The translations under genes and the position numbers were made by a program. This document shows positions 45,594 through 54,606 of a stretch of DNA of 64,000 bases, piece by piece; the first letter of the stretch is position 1; each line of letters begins with the position of its first letter. This DNA comes from SZUA-430 sp964483585 (GTDB lineage: Bacteria > Pseudomonadota > Alphaproteobacteria > Micropepsales > Micropepsaceae), in the NCBI GenBank assembly GCA_964483585.1, contig CAZABH010000013.1:1-64000 (forward strand), read 5' to 3'. The notes below the pieces were generated by a model. It was not told the DNA's origin, made no database searches, and was given only the letters and a program-made list of their open reading frames with translations.

Positions 45594-45741
45594 AACCATC
45601 TCCTTGTGCTGGACGGGAATCGTTGAGCATCTGCAGCATGCGCCGCCCCACGCCGTCAGCGCAACAGATGCAGCACCTCTTAACCCGGTCTTAGCCAAAG
45701 GACACTAGGATCATCGCGCATTCCGGCTCCAACCCGGATGA

Positions 45742-45969
45742 ATGACCACGCATTGGGCTGCACCGATGAGAACTTTGCTGCACACCATGATGAAGCGAGC
45801 GTCTGCCAGCACCATACTGAGGGCAAAGGCGCGCCACGACGATGACCAGAAGGTTGCCGCCAACATGGCCATCGCAGCGTGGAGCGAAATCATGGGGCGC
45901 GAGGCAGCCGAGCTCTGGGTCGCTGCGAACAGGGCTGGCGATACCGGCATGACGCCGCGCCCCTCTTAG
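45742..45969 (+). CDS. Small hypothetical protein (uncertain)
   Basis: 75 residues: RASASTILRAKARHDDDQKVAANMAIAAWSEIMGREAAELWVAANRAG reads like a folded helical protein, which is why I list it. There is no strong ribosome binding site and several ATG options (45742, 45766, 45787). No family recognised; it could be chance in a GC-rich genome. Confidence 0.35.
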   Translation: MTTHWAAPMRTLLHTMMKRASASTILRAKARHDDDQKVAANMAIAAWSEIMGREAAELWVAANRAGDTGMTPRPS

Positions 45970-46297
45970 CGGGTACAGGCAGTATTAAAGGGGACAGTGT
46001 GGATCCTCCGACCACAATCGCACTTTCCAGTGACACCGCCTCGCGATCCCGGACCAACATGGTAAATCCGCCTCCGAAGAGGTAATCCTTTCGGCGCACT
46101 CGACTGCACGCTGGAATGGAAACCTGCCTATCGACGAACGCCACCAAGGACTTTTCCGCGACGCATTGTCCTGCCCCTGAATATTTACCTAACATTCCAT
46201 GAATTTCGAATTGACCCCTGCACATCGGCTGGTAAGTACCCGGTTAACTGGGTAGGCGCCGCCTCCCCGCGGCGTCCAGTTCAATAAGGGGTTTTCA
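45970..46297. other. Intergenic region upstream of ompA
   Basis: About 330 bases. A minus-strand frame (45890-46225) is open, but its composition is not convincing. The last 100 bases, with AT-rich patches and AAGGGG 5-6 bases before the ATG at 46298, should contain the ompA promoter and leader. A degenerate GGGGACAGTG motif lies near 45988. Confidence 0.4.
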
Positions 46298-47455
46298 ATG
46301 AGATCCAAGTTCATCCTGCTCGGCACCGTTGCCGCGCTGTCACTCATCTCCACGTCGAATTCGAATGCGCACCAGCAGGGCTGGTACATCGGCCTCGAGG
46401 CCGGCGCGAACTGGATCGGTGACAATGATTTCACGATCAGCAGCGCTGTCGACGAAGACTCGATGGTCAGCCTCAAGTCCGGCGGCTATGGCCCCATGGG
46501 CGGCTCACTTGACTTCGACACTGGCTGGGCTGGCTTCGTCACCTTCGGCTATGGCTTCGACAACAACTGGCGCGTCGAGCTCGAAGGCGGCTACCGCAGC
46601 AATGACCTGAAGGCATTTGCTGGGTACCATGACGGTTACACGCCTCCAGCCGCGCCCGACCTTGGGGACAATCCACTGTTCCCCGGCCCGGAGATTGCCA
46701 CCCCGTCAGGCAGGGTCGCAACGGCAAACGGCTCCCTCGACGAGTGGACCGCGATGATCAACGTCATCTACGACCTGCCGCTGACCGAGAAGCTTGACCT
46801 CAGCATCGGTGTTGGCGCCGGTATCGACTTCTCGAACCTCGAAGTCGGCGGCCTCAAGGACAGCGACACGAACTTCGCCTACCAGGCGATCGTGGGCCTC
46901 AGCTACGAGATCACCAAGCGCCTCGACCTGACCCTGAACTATCGCTACCTGAACGTGGACGCGCCGAGCTATACGCAGACGGTGGGTTGGTCCGAATACA
47001 CTGCCAACCTCGAGGACATCCAGAAGCACACAGTCACGGTCGGCCTGCGCTACGACCTCTACGAGGACGAAGCCCCGGTTGTCGTGACCCCGCCGCCCCC
47101 GCCTCCGCCGCCTGCGGCAGAGCCGGAGCAGTTCGTGGTCTTCTTCGGTTTCAACAAGTGCAACATCACGGCTGAGGCCGACGCTGTTCTCACGGAAGCC
47201 GCCTCTGCAGCAAAGACGCATGGTTCGGCTTCGGTGCTGATCGTCGGTCACACCGACACGGTTGGCTCTAACAGCTACAACCAGAAGCTTTCGGAATGCC
47301 GCGCCAACGCCGCCAAGTCCGGCCTTGTGTCCAAGGGCATCGGCGAAGGCCAGATCACGGCCACGGGCCGCGGCGAGACGGAATTGCTGGTGAAGACCGG
47401 CGACAACGTCAAGGAGCCGCAGAACCGCCGCGCGACGATCGACCTGAAGAAGTAA
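46298..47455 (+). CDS. OmpA-family outer-membrane protein
   Basis: 385 residues. After the signal peptide (LISTSNSNAHQQ) comes an eight-stranded beta-barrel (GWYIGLEAGANWIG, VTFGYGFDNNWRVELEGGYR, TAMINVIYDLPL, LTLNYRYLN), then a proline linker of eight Pro and the OmpA-like peptidoglycan-binding domain with FFGFNKCNITAEADAVL, VGHTDTVGSNSYNQKLSECRA and GRGETELLV. Asp and Arg for diaminopimelate binding are present. Anchors the outer membrane to the cell wall. AAGGGG lies just upstream; a strong terminator follows. Confidence 0.95.
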   Translation: MRSKFILLGTVAALSLISTSNSNAHQQGWYIGLEAGANWIGDNDFTISSAVDEDSMVSLKSGGYGPMGGSLDFDTGWAGFVTFGYGFDNNWRVELEGGYRSNDLKAFAGYHDGYTPPAAPDLGDNPLFPGPEIATPSGRVATANGSLDEWTAMINVIYDLPLTEKLDLSIGVGAGIDFSNLEVGGLKDSDTNFAYQAIVGLSYEITKRLDLTLNYRYLNVDAPSYTQTVGWSEYTANLEDIQKHTVTVGLRYDLYEDEAPVVVTPPPPPPPPAAEPEQFVVFFGFNKCNITAEADAVLTEAASAAKTHGSASVLIVGHTDTVGSNSYNQKLSECRANAAKSGLVSKGIGEGQITATGRGETELLVKTGDNVKEPQNRRATIDLKK

Positions 47456-47490
47456 GTCGTAACAATCGGGAAACCGGATCAGACTGCACG

Positions 47491-47523
47491 AAGGGCGGGC
47501 TTATCACCCGCCCTTTTCTTTTG
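47491..47523 (+). terminator. Rho-independent terminator of ompA
   Basis: A perfect 9-bp stem (AAGGGCGGG/CCCGCCCTT) with a 7-base loop and then TTCTTTT, 36 bases after the ompA stop. A textbook intrinsic terminator; it separates ompA from the sulfatase gene. Confidence 0.92.
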
Positions 47524-47618
47524 TCCGGCGTCTCCACATCCCGACAGGGTTGAAGTGGCTTCAGGTATGCAGGAGACTGACCGACGCGCGTCTCGCACCC
47601 TTGAGGATTGGAGCCTTC

Positions 47619-49271
47619 ATGAAAATTGGACCCAGAACCCGTATTGCACTGACGCTCATTGCAGCCGTGGCGCTCGTTGGATGGGCGCTCTGGCAGCAAT
47701 ACTGGTACTACCTGCCAGGTATCATGCAAGCCCTGCGCGATCCGGTCGGAGAAAACCAGGTGGTGGACTGGACGGCTGCTGCAAACGCTCCACGGGCCGA
47801 GGGGAATCCGCCGAACATCGTTCTCATTGTAGCCGATGACCTCGGCTACAATGACATCTCGCTGAATGGTGGAGGTGTCGCCGGTGGCATCGTGAAGACA
47901 CCGCACATCGACTCCATTGCGCGCAACGGCATCGACTTCCAGCGTAGCTATGCAGGAAACGCCACGTGCGCCCCGTCCAGGGCAGCCATGATGACGGGAC
48001 GCTTTGCGACGCGCTTCGGCTTCGAATTCACGCCCACCGGGCTGCAGCATGCAAAGATCATCAGCGTCACTGAAAACGGATCACCTTGGCCGACGATATT
48101 CCACACCGAGCATGAGCCGACTTACCCGGCCACCGGCAACATGCAGGTACCGACGACCGAGGTCATGCTGTCCGAACGCCTGCGCGAGCGCGGTTACCGA
48201 ACCCTTGGCGTCGGCAAGTGGCACCTGGGAGACTCGCCCACCTCGCGGCCCGAAGCGCGAGGCTTTGACGCCTTTCTGGGCTTCAACTCTGCGACAACAC
48301 TTTATCTGCCCAAGAATGACCCGCGGGTCGTCAACGCCGAGAACCCTGCCTATCCGCCGGACAAGTTTCTGTGGGCCAACCTTGCCTACGGCGTAAAGTT
48401 CAATGGAGGCAGCCGGTTCGCCCCCAAAGGTTATGTAACGGATTACTTTGCGGAGGAGGCGGCCCGCTCAATCGCGGCAAACCGCGACCAGCCGTTCTTC
48501 CTCTACGTGGGCTTCAGCGCGCCGCATCTTCCGCTGCAGGCGCTGAAGTCCGACTATGAGAGCCTCGCGGAAATCAAGGATCATCGCCTGCGCGTCTACG
48601 GTGCGATGATCAAATCGCTCGATCGCGGCGTCGGCACGATCCTTGAGGCCTTGAAACGCGAGGGCCTGTCCGACAACACCATCGTGATCTTCACGAGCGA
48701 CAATGGTGGTGCAGGCGCTGCCGGCCTGGCGGATCTCAACGCCCCGCTTCGAGGCTGGAAGCTGACCTTCTACGATGGCGGACTTCGTGTCCCCATGTTC
48801 GTCCAATGGCCAGCACGTCTCAAGCCTGCTGTCGTAAGCACCCCGGTCGCGCATGTCGACATCTTCGCAACCACCATTGCGGCCGCAGGCATCGAACCAA
48901 AAGCAGACAAACAGATTGACGGACTTGATCTGGCTGCCATTGCCGAGGGCACAATCACCCCTGACCGCCTCCTGTTCTGGCGTTCGGGAGGCTACAGCGC
49001 CGTCCTCAAGGGGAACTGGAAACTTCAGCGCGTCAGCCGTCCAGCGCCGGCCGACATGCTCTATGACCTGTCTGCCGACCCCGGCGAAAGAAACAATCTT
49101 GCATCGACCGAAAAGGAACGCCTTGCCGAACTGCAAGTCGACCTCGAGGCAATGCAGGCCGCAAGCGTACCCCCGCTATGGCCATCACTGATCGAAGCGC
49201 CAGTACCGCTCGACGGACCGATCGACGGCACCTATGACGCAAGCGATGCCTACGTCTATTGGCAGAACTGA
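47619..49271 (+). CDS. Membrane-anchored type I sulfatase, second paralogue
   Basis: 550 residues. Same plan as the sulfatase at 9529: an N-terminal anchor helix, the aromatic segment QQYWYYLPG, VADDLGYND, the modification motif CAPSRAAMMTGR (Cys117), GKWHLG, TSDNGG and RGWKLTFYDGGLRVPM. The two proteins align over their whole length. This copy has no FGE beside it, so its Cys must be converted by an FGE made elsewhere, perhaps the one at 11202. ATG 47619 has GGAG 6-7 bases upstream. Confidence 0.93.
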   Translation: MKIGPRTRIALTLIAAVALVGWALWQQYWYYLPGIMQALRDPVGENQVVDWTAAANAPRAEGNPPNIVLIVADDLGYNDISLNGGGVAGGIVKTPHIDSIARNGIDFQRSYAGNATCAPSRAAMMTGRFATRFGFEFTPTGLQHAKIISVTENGSPWPTIFHTEHEPTYPATGNMQVPTTEVMLSERLRERGYRTLGVGKWHLGDSPTSRPEARGFDAFLGFNSATTLYLPKNDPRVVNAENPAYPPDKFLWANLAYGVKFNGGSRFAPKGYVTDYFAEEAARSIAANRDQPFFLYVGFSAPHLPLQALKSDYESLAEIKDHRLRVYGAMIKSLDRGVGTILEALKREGLSDNTIVIFTSDNGGAGAAGLADLNAPLRGWKLTFYDGGLRVPMFVQWPARLKPAVVSTPVAHVDIFATTIAAAGIEPKADKQIDGLDLAAIAEGTITPDRLLFWRSGGYSAVLKGNWKLQRVSRPAPADMLYDLSADPGERNNLASTEKERLAELQVDLEAMQAASVPPLWPSLIEAPVPLDGPIDGTYDASDAYVYWQN

Positions 49272-49292
49272 CGGAAAGCGAACCGGGCCCGC

Positions 49293-51380
49293 TTACCAGA
49301 TGCGGACCCGTTCTTCCGGCGGCACGTAGAGTTTGGCATCCGGCTTCACGCCGAAAGCCTCATACCAGGCATCTATGTTCCGCACAGTTCCGTTTGCTCG
49401 GAACTCGCCTGGCGAGTGGGGCCCTGAGATGACCTGGTTCCGCAGGGCCTCTTCGCGCATCAGCGTTCTCCAGATCTGGCCAAAGCCAAGGAAGAAGCGC
49501 TGCAGCCCCGTGAAACCGTCGAGCACCGGCGGCTCGCGACCAGCAATCGAGATCAGATAGCCCTCGAGAGCCACGTTCAGCCCACCCAGGTCACCAATGT
49601 TCTCGCCAAGGCTCAACCTGCCGTTCAGGAACAGACCAGGCAAGGCTTCGAACTTTCCATACTGCGCCGCAAGCTTGTCGCCCAGCGCCTTGAAGCGCGT
49701 CTCGTCCTCCGCGTTCCACCATTTGCGCAGGATACCATCGCCGTCCGACTTGGAGCCCTGGTCGTCGAAGCCATGACCCATCTCGTGGCCGATGACTGCG
49801 CCGATGCCGCCATAGTTCACGGCCGGGTCCGCATTCACATCGAAGAACGGCGCCTGCAGGATCGCTGCCGGGAAGACGATCTCGTTCCAGACCGAGCTGT
49901 AATAGGCATTGACCGTCTGGGGCGCCATGCCCCATTCGCTGCGATCGGCTCCCTCTGCAAGGCGCTTCAGGTCGCGCTTGCGGGTGAAGGCAAGCTCGCG
50001 CTTGTGGTTGCCGAATGCATCGCCCGCAACGATCTCGAGATCGGTATAATCCCGCCACGCGTCGGGATAACCGATCTTGACCCTGATCTTCTCGAGCTTG
50101 GTCAGGGCTGCGACTTTGGTCTCTTCGCTCATCCAGGACAGATTGCGGATGCGCACCTTGTAGGCTGCCCGGAGGTTCTCGACCAGCTTGGCCATTTCTG
50201 CCTTGGCGCGTGGCGTGAAGGTCTTGCGCACATAAAGCTGTCCGACAGCCTCTCCCATCGGCGCATTGAAGGGCGTACCGCTCATCGCTGTCACGGCACG
50301 CTTCCAGCGATCACGCTGCTGCGGCTGCCCGGTGACGACTTTCCCATTGAAGCCGAATGCGGCGTCATCAAACGCAGCAGGCAGAACCTCGGCGAAAGCG
50401 TTGAGATAATGGAAGGTCAGATAATCCCGCCACAAAGCCACTGGCGTCTCACGGAACAGCGTCGCAAGCCCCTGCACGGCATCTGACTGGGTTACGACAA
50501 AGAAGTCCTGCTGCGGCGCCCCGAACGAGTCGAAAGCCGCCTGCCACGGGAAAGCCGGCGCGAACGCAAGAAGCTCTGCCCGTGACTTGGGATTATACGT
50601 GAGGTCCCGATTTCGCGACTTGTCGCGCGGCCAGTGGATCGTGGCAATACGCGTTTCCAGCGCCAGGATCTCGCGGGCCTTGCGGTCTGCGCCGCGGTGC
50701 CCCGCCAGTTTCAGCATGGCGCCCACATAGTCGGTATACTTCATCCGGATCGAGGCAAATTTTTCATCCGGCTTCAGGTAATAGTCACGGTCAGGCATAC
50801 CCAGACCTGACTGCCCTATGCTGATCACATAGACATCCGGGCGCTTGGCATCGAGCGTGACACCCATGCCGACAGGGAGCTGCCCCCGAAATCCAGGTGA
50901 TGCCCAAAGCGTCGCCAGATCCTCGTGTGTCTTCAGGCCGCCGATGCGATCGAGGTCTGCCTTCGCGGGCGACAGGCCCTTTGCATTGATCGCATCAACG
51001 TTGGTGTAGGCCTCGAAATAATCGACCACCTTGCGCTCGACTGAGCCTGCCGCCGGATTGCTGCGCGCGGCTTCCTCCACGACGGAGCGCACGTCCTCTT
51101 CGGACTTTGCGCCCAGCTCATTGAACGACCCCCAGCGCGAGCGATCATCGGGGATCTTCGTATTCTTCATCCATGTGCCACCTACAAACCGGAAGAAGTC
51201 ATCGCCCGGGTTGATGGAACGATCCATTCCTGCAAGGTCAAATCCCCAGGTTCCGATGTTTGGCGGGCCGCCAGCAACACCGGATGTCGCACGCGGAAGC
51301 GCGCAGCCCGAAAGCACCATCGCGACTGCACCAACGGAAGCACCCTGCAACAGGGAACGACGGTTCATGGGTTTCAGCAT
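49293..51380 (-). CDS. M13-family zinc metallopeptidase, Tat lipoprotein
   Basis: 695 residues, normal for neprilysin-like M13. The N-terminus has a twin-arginine NRRSLLQG and a lipobox LSGC (Cys26), so it is probably exported folded and lipidated. Catalytic parts: NAYYSSVWNEIVFPAAILQAPFF, HEMGH (about residue 532), the Glu in GENIGDLGGLNVAL and the C-terminal RVRIW typical of the family. Degrades short peptides in the envelope. AGAGG lies 8 bases before ATG 51380. Confidence 0.94.
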   Translation of the reverse strand: MLKPMNRRSLLQGASVGAVAMVLSGCALPRATSGVAGGPPNIGTWGFDLAGMDRSINPGDDFFRFVGGTWMKNTKIPDDRSRWGSFNELGAKSEEDVRSVVEEAARSNPAAGSVERKVVDYFEAYTNVDAINAKGLSPAKADLDRIGGLKTHEDLATLWASPGFRGQLPVGMGVTLDAKRPDVYVISIGQSGLGMPDRDYYLKPDEKFASIRMKYTDYVGAMLKLAGHRGADRKAREILALETRIATIHWPRDKSRNRDLTYNPKSRAELLAFAPAFPWQAAFDSFGAPQQDFFVVTQSDAVQGLATLFRETPVALWRDYLTFHYLNAFAEVLPAAFDDAAFGFNGKVVTGQPQQRDRWKRAVTAMSGTPFNAPMGEAVGQLYVRKTFTPRAKAEMAKLVENLRAAYKVRIRNLSWMSEETKVAALTKLEKIRVKIGYPDAWRDYTDLEIVAGDAFGNHKRELAFTRKRDLKRLAEGADRSEWGMAPQTVNAYYSSVWNEIVFPAAILQAPFFDVNADPAVNYGGIGAVIGHEMGHGFDDQGSKSDGDGILRKWWNAEDETRFKALGDKLAAQYGKFEALPGLFLNGRLSLGENIGDLGGLNVALEGYLISIAGREPPVLDGFTGLQRFFLGFGQIWRTLMREEALRNQVISGPHSPGEFRANGTVRNIDAWYEAFGVKPDAKLYVPPEERVRIW

Positions 51381-51557
51381 GTATGGACCTCTTGATCTTC
51401 AACTTGGGTTCACGTCCGTCAGATGCAGCACGCATGTAGGTCGGCCGTCAAGCCAAGAGCCGAAAACCGCCAATGAATCGGCGAAGCTTGCACCAATCTC
51501 GCCTTGACACCCCCGCCCCGAATGAATGTCTTACGCAGCCAACCGGCCAGGATCCTG

Positions 51558-53366
51558 ATGCCAGCCCTTCTGATTCAATTGCAGGACATAAGCTTGACCT
51601 TCGGCGGCACGCCGCTTTTGCAAGGGGCGGACCTTGTCCTGTCCGAGGGCGACCGGCTCTGCCTCGTCGGCCGCAACGGGTCGGGCAAATCCACCCTGCT
51701 GAAGATCGTGGCAGGGCTGATCGAACCCGATGCCGGTGTCCGTTCCATCGCGCCGCGGGCCACGGTTCGCTATCTGCCTCAGGAACCCGATCTCAGCGCT
51801 TACGCGTCCACGCTGGCCTACGTCGAAGAAGGCCTGTCGCCGGGCGATGATCCCTACCGCGCACTCTATCTCCTCCAAAGCCTCGGCCTGACCGGAGAGG
51901 AGCAAACCGCAAACCTGTCCGGAGGTGAGGCAAGACGGGCAGCCCTTGCGCGTGTCCTCGCACCGCAGCCCGACATCCTGCTGCTCGACGAACCGACCAA
52001 TCACCTGGACCTGCCCGCAATCGAATGGCTCGAAAACGAACTGGGTGCGATGCGCAGCGCCATCGTGCTCATCAGCCACGACCGACGCTTCCTCCAGTCC
52101 ATGACCCGCGCAACAGTCTGGCTGGACCGCGGGCGGACGCGCCGGCTGGAGGAGGGCTTCGGCAGTTTCGAGGCCTGGCGTGATACGCTGCTCGAGCAGG
52201 AAGAACTCGAGCAGCACAAGCTCGACCGGCGCATTGCGATGGAAGAGCACTGGGTCCGCTATGGCGTTACAGCAAGGCGCAAGCGCAACCAGGGGCGCAT
52301 GGCGCGCCTTGCCTCACTGCGCCAGCAGCGTCGCGACCACCGTCGCGTCCAGGGCAACGTGCAGATGGCCGCAACCGAGGCCGAAGGCTCGGGCAGCATC
52401 GTCATCGAGTCAAAGGACCTTTGCAAGGCCTGGGGCGACAGCAAGGTCGTCGACAATGTTTCCGTGCGCATCGCGCGCGGCGACAGGATCGGCATCGTGG
52501 GCCCCAATGGTTCCGGCAAGACAACACTTCTTTCGCTCCTGACGGACCGCCTCAAGCCAGACACGGGCAGCGTGAAGATCGGTTCAAATGTCCGCATGCA
52601 CGTTCTCGACCAGCGCCGACAGGCGCTTGAAATCGACGTCTCTGTGAAGGACTTCCTGACCGGCGGCCACGGCGAGACCCTCGCCGTGGGCGACCAGGTC
52701 CGTCACTATGCCTCCTACATGAAGGACTTCCTCTTTACGCCAGAACAGGCGCGGACCCCTGTCAGCGCCCTGTCGGGCGGAGAACGCGGGCGTCTTGTCC
52801 TGGCCAAGGCACTCGCGACGCCAGCCAACCTCCTGGTCCTCGACGAACCGACCAACGACCTCGACCTCGAAACCCTGGACCTTCTTCAGGAACTGCTCGC
52901 CGACTATGCCGGTACCGTCATTGTCGTCAGTCACGATCGCGACTTCCTCGATCGCGTGACCACCGCGATCCTTTGGGCCGAAGGTGACGGACGCTTTACC
53001 GAGTATGCCGGTGGTTTCAGCGATGCGGTCGCCCAGCGCGGCGCGGACATGAAGGCAAAGGCGCGCGCCGCCGCCGCCCAGCCGCGAAGCAGGACGCGTG
53101 AGGCAGAGGCCGCGCGGCCGAGCGAACAGAAGAAGCTGAGCTTCAAGGACAAGCACGCCCTCGAGACCCTGCCGGCCAAGATGGATGCCGCGCGCGCGCG
53201 CATCGAAGAGCTGAAAGCGGCACTCGAAGACCCGGCCCTTTATGGACGCGACCCCAAGCGTTTTGCTGCCCTGACCGAGGAACTGGGCCGGGCCAGTACC
53301 GACCTGGGTTTAATGGAAGATCGGTGGCTCGAACTCGAAATATTGCGGGAATCCCTGCAAGGCTGA
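51558..53366 (+). CDS. ABC-F family ATP-binding protein (Uup-like)
   Basis: 602 residues with two ABC domains and no membrane part. Domain 1: GRNGSGKSTLLKI, LSGGEARRAALARVL, LLLDEPTNHLDLP. An inter-domain linker rich in Arg/Gln (RRKRNQGRMARLASLRQQRR) precedes domain 2: GPNGSGKTTLLS, LSGGERGRLVLAKAL, LVLDEPTNDLDLE. The C-terminal coiled coil (ETLPAKMDAARARIEELKAAL) is as in Uup. ABC-F proteins act on the ribosome or, for Uup, on DNA-linked processes. ATG 51558 with CAGGA upstream is preferred over 51504. Confidence 0.92.
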   Translation: MPALLIQLQDISLTFGGTPLLQGADLVLSEGDRLCLVGRNGSGKSTLLKIVAGLIEPDAGVRSIAPRATVRYLPQEPDLSAYASTLAYVEEGLSPGDDPYRALYLLQSLGLTGEEQTANLSGGEARRAALARVLAPQPDILLLDEPTNHLDLPAIEWLENELGAMRSAIVLISHDRRFLQSMTRATVWLDRGRTRRLEEGFGSFEAWRDTLLEQEELEQHKLDRRIAMEEHWVRYGVTARRKRNQGRMARLASLRQQRRDHRRVQGNVQMAATEAEGSGSIVIESKDLCKAWGDSKVVDNVSVRIARGDRIGIVGPNGSGKTTLLSLLTDRLKPDTGSVKIGSNVRMHVLDQRRQALEIDVSVKDFLTGGHGETLAVGDQVRHYASYMKDFLFTPEQARTPVSALSGGERGRLVLAKALATPANLLVLDEPTNDLDLETLDLLQELLADYAGTVIVVSHDRDFLDRVTTAILWAEGDGRFTEYAGGFSDAVAQRGADMKAKARAAAAQPRSRTREAEAARPSEQKKLSFKDKHALETLPAKMDAARARIEELKAALEDPALYGRDPKRFAALTEELGRASTDLGLMEDRWLELEILRESLQG

Positions 53367-53529
53367 GCTGTCAAGTTTCACGCGTTGCGCCAGATCAAGG
53401 AATACACCCCAACCGCTTGGCAGTCTTGATCCATGGCGCTGGCTGTCCGACCGACCCCGCATCTCCCCGGCAACGCGGCAGCAGCACATGCGGGCACAAG
53501 GCTCTCCCCTCGTGACCGCAACGCCCGCT
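53367..53529. other. Intergenic sequence before the inverted-repeat element
   Basis: About 160 bases after the ABC-F gene with no ORF I can support. It borders the two nested dyads at 53530-53563 and 53572-53663. Confidence 0.5.
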
Positions 53530-53563
53530 CCCCGGTACATGGCATGGACCCCGTGTACCGGGG
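53530..53563. repeat. Short inverted repeat beside the 25-bp dyad
   Basis: A 10-bp perfect inverted repeat (CCCCGGTACA/TGTACCGGGG) around 14 bases, 8 bases before the larger dyad. Together they make a compact 134-bp structured element, such as a REP/BIME or MITE remnant. Confidence 0.6.
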
Positions 53564-53571
53564 ACGGGTTT

Positions 53572-53663
53572 AATTTCGGTGACAGTGCACTTAATTACTG
53601 AGTGCGTTCGTCAGTGATGATGCCCCATCATTGCGAGGAATTAAGTGCACTGTCACCGAAATT
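53572..53663. repeat. Perfect 25-bp inverted repeat, REP/MITE-like element
   Basis: The left arm 53572-53596 (starting AATTTCGGTGACAGTGC) and right arm 53639-53663 are exact reverse complements, 42 bases apart. The GTGACAGTGCACTTAATT core is one I associate from memory with REP elements of RAYT/Y1-transposase lineages; no transposase is present here. The right arm supplies the last two codons and TGA of the MBL gene. Confidence 0.75.
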
Positions 53664-54597
53664 GACCGTTGGCGCGACGATAGCGGGACGCAGACCCCGC
53701 AACGCCCTCGCATGCAACACGCCCCGTCGCCACCATATGCTGCAGGTGCGCAAGCACCGAACGCGACGCCGCTGGATGCAGCCGCGCGTCGACCTCGGAA
53801 TAGATCACCGGAACCATGTCGGCGATTGTAAGCAACCCGCGCGCGAGGCACGCTTCGATCTGCGCTTCGCGGGCATGGCGATGCGCGATCAGCGCGCGCA
53901 CGAATTCATGCGGCCGCGCGATCGGATTGCCATGCGTCGGGTAATAGGGAACCTCCGGCAGCGCGAGCAATTTCTCCAGGCTGCACAGGTAGTCCGCCAT
54001 ATCCCCGTCGGGTGGCGCGATCACCGTCGTCGACCAACCCATCACGTGATCGCCTGGAAAGAAGGCCTGCGCATCGCGTGCAAGAAAGCACACATGATTG
54101 GAGGTATGGCCAGGCGTGAACACGGCCTCGAAGGTGAGGTCACCCACGATCACCTGGTCGCCATCGCCGAGCAGCAAGTCAGGCGCGTAGCTCCGATCAC
54201 CGCCCTCCTCGACATCGACGCCATCGGAGGGTCGCCCAGAACCATGCGCACCACACCCCATGATCAGGGCGCCCGTTGCCGCCTTGAGCGGCGCCGCCGC
54301 CGGAGCATGGTCATTATGGGTATGCGTGACCAGGATATGGCTGATGGTCTCGCCGCGCGTGGCCGCAAGGATCGCCTGCACATGCTCCTCGAGCGCAGGC
54401 CCGGGATCGATGACGGCAACCTGCCCGCGGCCGACGATGTAGGTGCCCGTTCCATGAAACGTGAAGGGATTGGGATTGCGCGCCAGCACCCGGCGAATGC
54501 CGGGCGCCACCTCGACGGCCTCGCCATAGGCTGGCACGTAGCTGCGGTCCACCGGAAGGTACGGCAGGCTCACGCCCAGGTCAGCAGCCCGCATCAT
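53653..54597 (-). CDS. MBL-fold metallo-hydrolase, 3' end formed by a repeat
   Basis: 314 residues. The zinc-binding motif THTHNDHAP (HxHxDH) is complete, with further ligands in FTPGHTSNHVCFL, FPGDHVMG and YPTHGNPI. This is the beta-lactamase-2-like/RNase Z-like type seen in LACTB2 homologues, with a C-terminal winged-helix-like part (HREAQIEACLA, AHLQHMVATGRV). The substrate is unknown; nucleic acid or thioester are possible. The final residues QFR and stop lie in the 25-bp repeat arm. Starts 9 bases after the DUF1499 stop, so the two are probably co-transcribed. Confidence 0.88.
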   Translation of the reverse strand: MMRAADLGVSLPYLPVDRSYVPAYGEAVEVAPGIRRVLARNPNPFTFHGTGTYIVGRGQVAVIDPGPALEEHVQAILAATRGETISHILVTHTHNDHAPAAAPLKAATGALIMGCGAHGSGRPSDGVDVEEGGDRSYAPDLLLGDGDQVIVGDLTFEAVFTPGHTSNHVCFLARDAQAFFPGDHVMGWSTTVIAPPDGDMADYLCSLEKLLALPEVPYYPTHGNPIARPHEFVRALIAHRHAREAQIEACLARGLLTIADMVPVIYSEVDARLHPAASRSVLAHLQHMVATGRVACEGVAGSASRYRRANGQFR

Positions 54598-54606
54598 CCA
54601 CCCACG

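Noticed and set aside
45890..46225. Minus-strand frame of 111 codons upstream of ompA
   Set aside because: No ribosome binding site, odd composition, and overlaps the more protein-like plus frame; kept out of the annotation.
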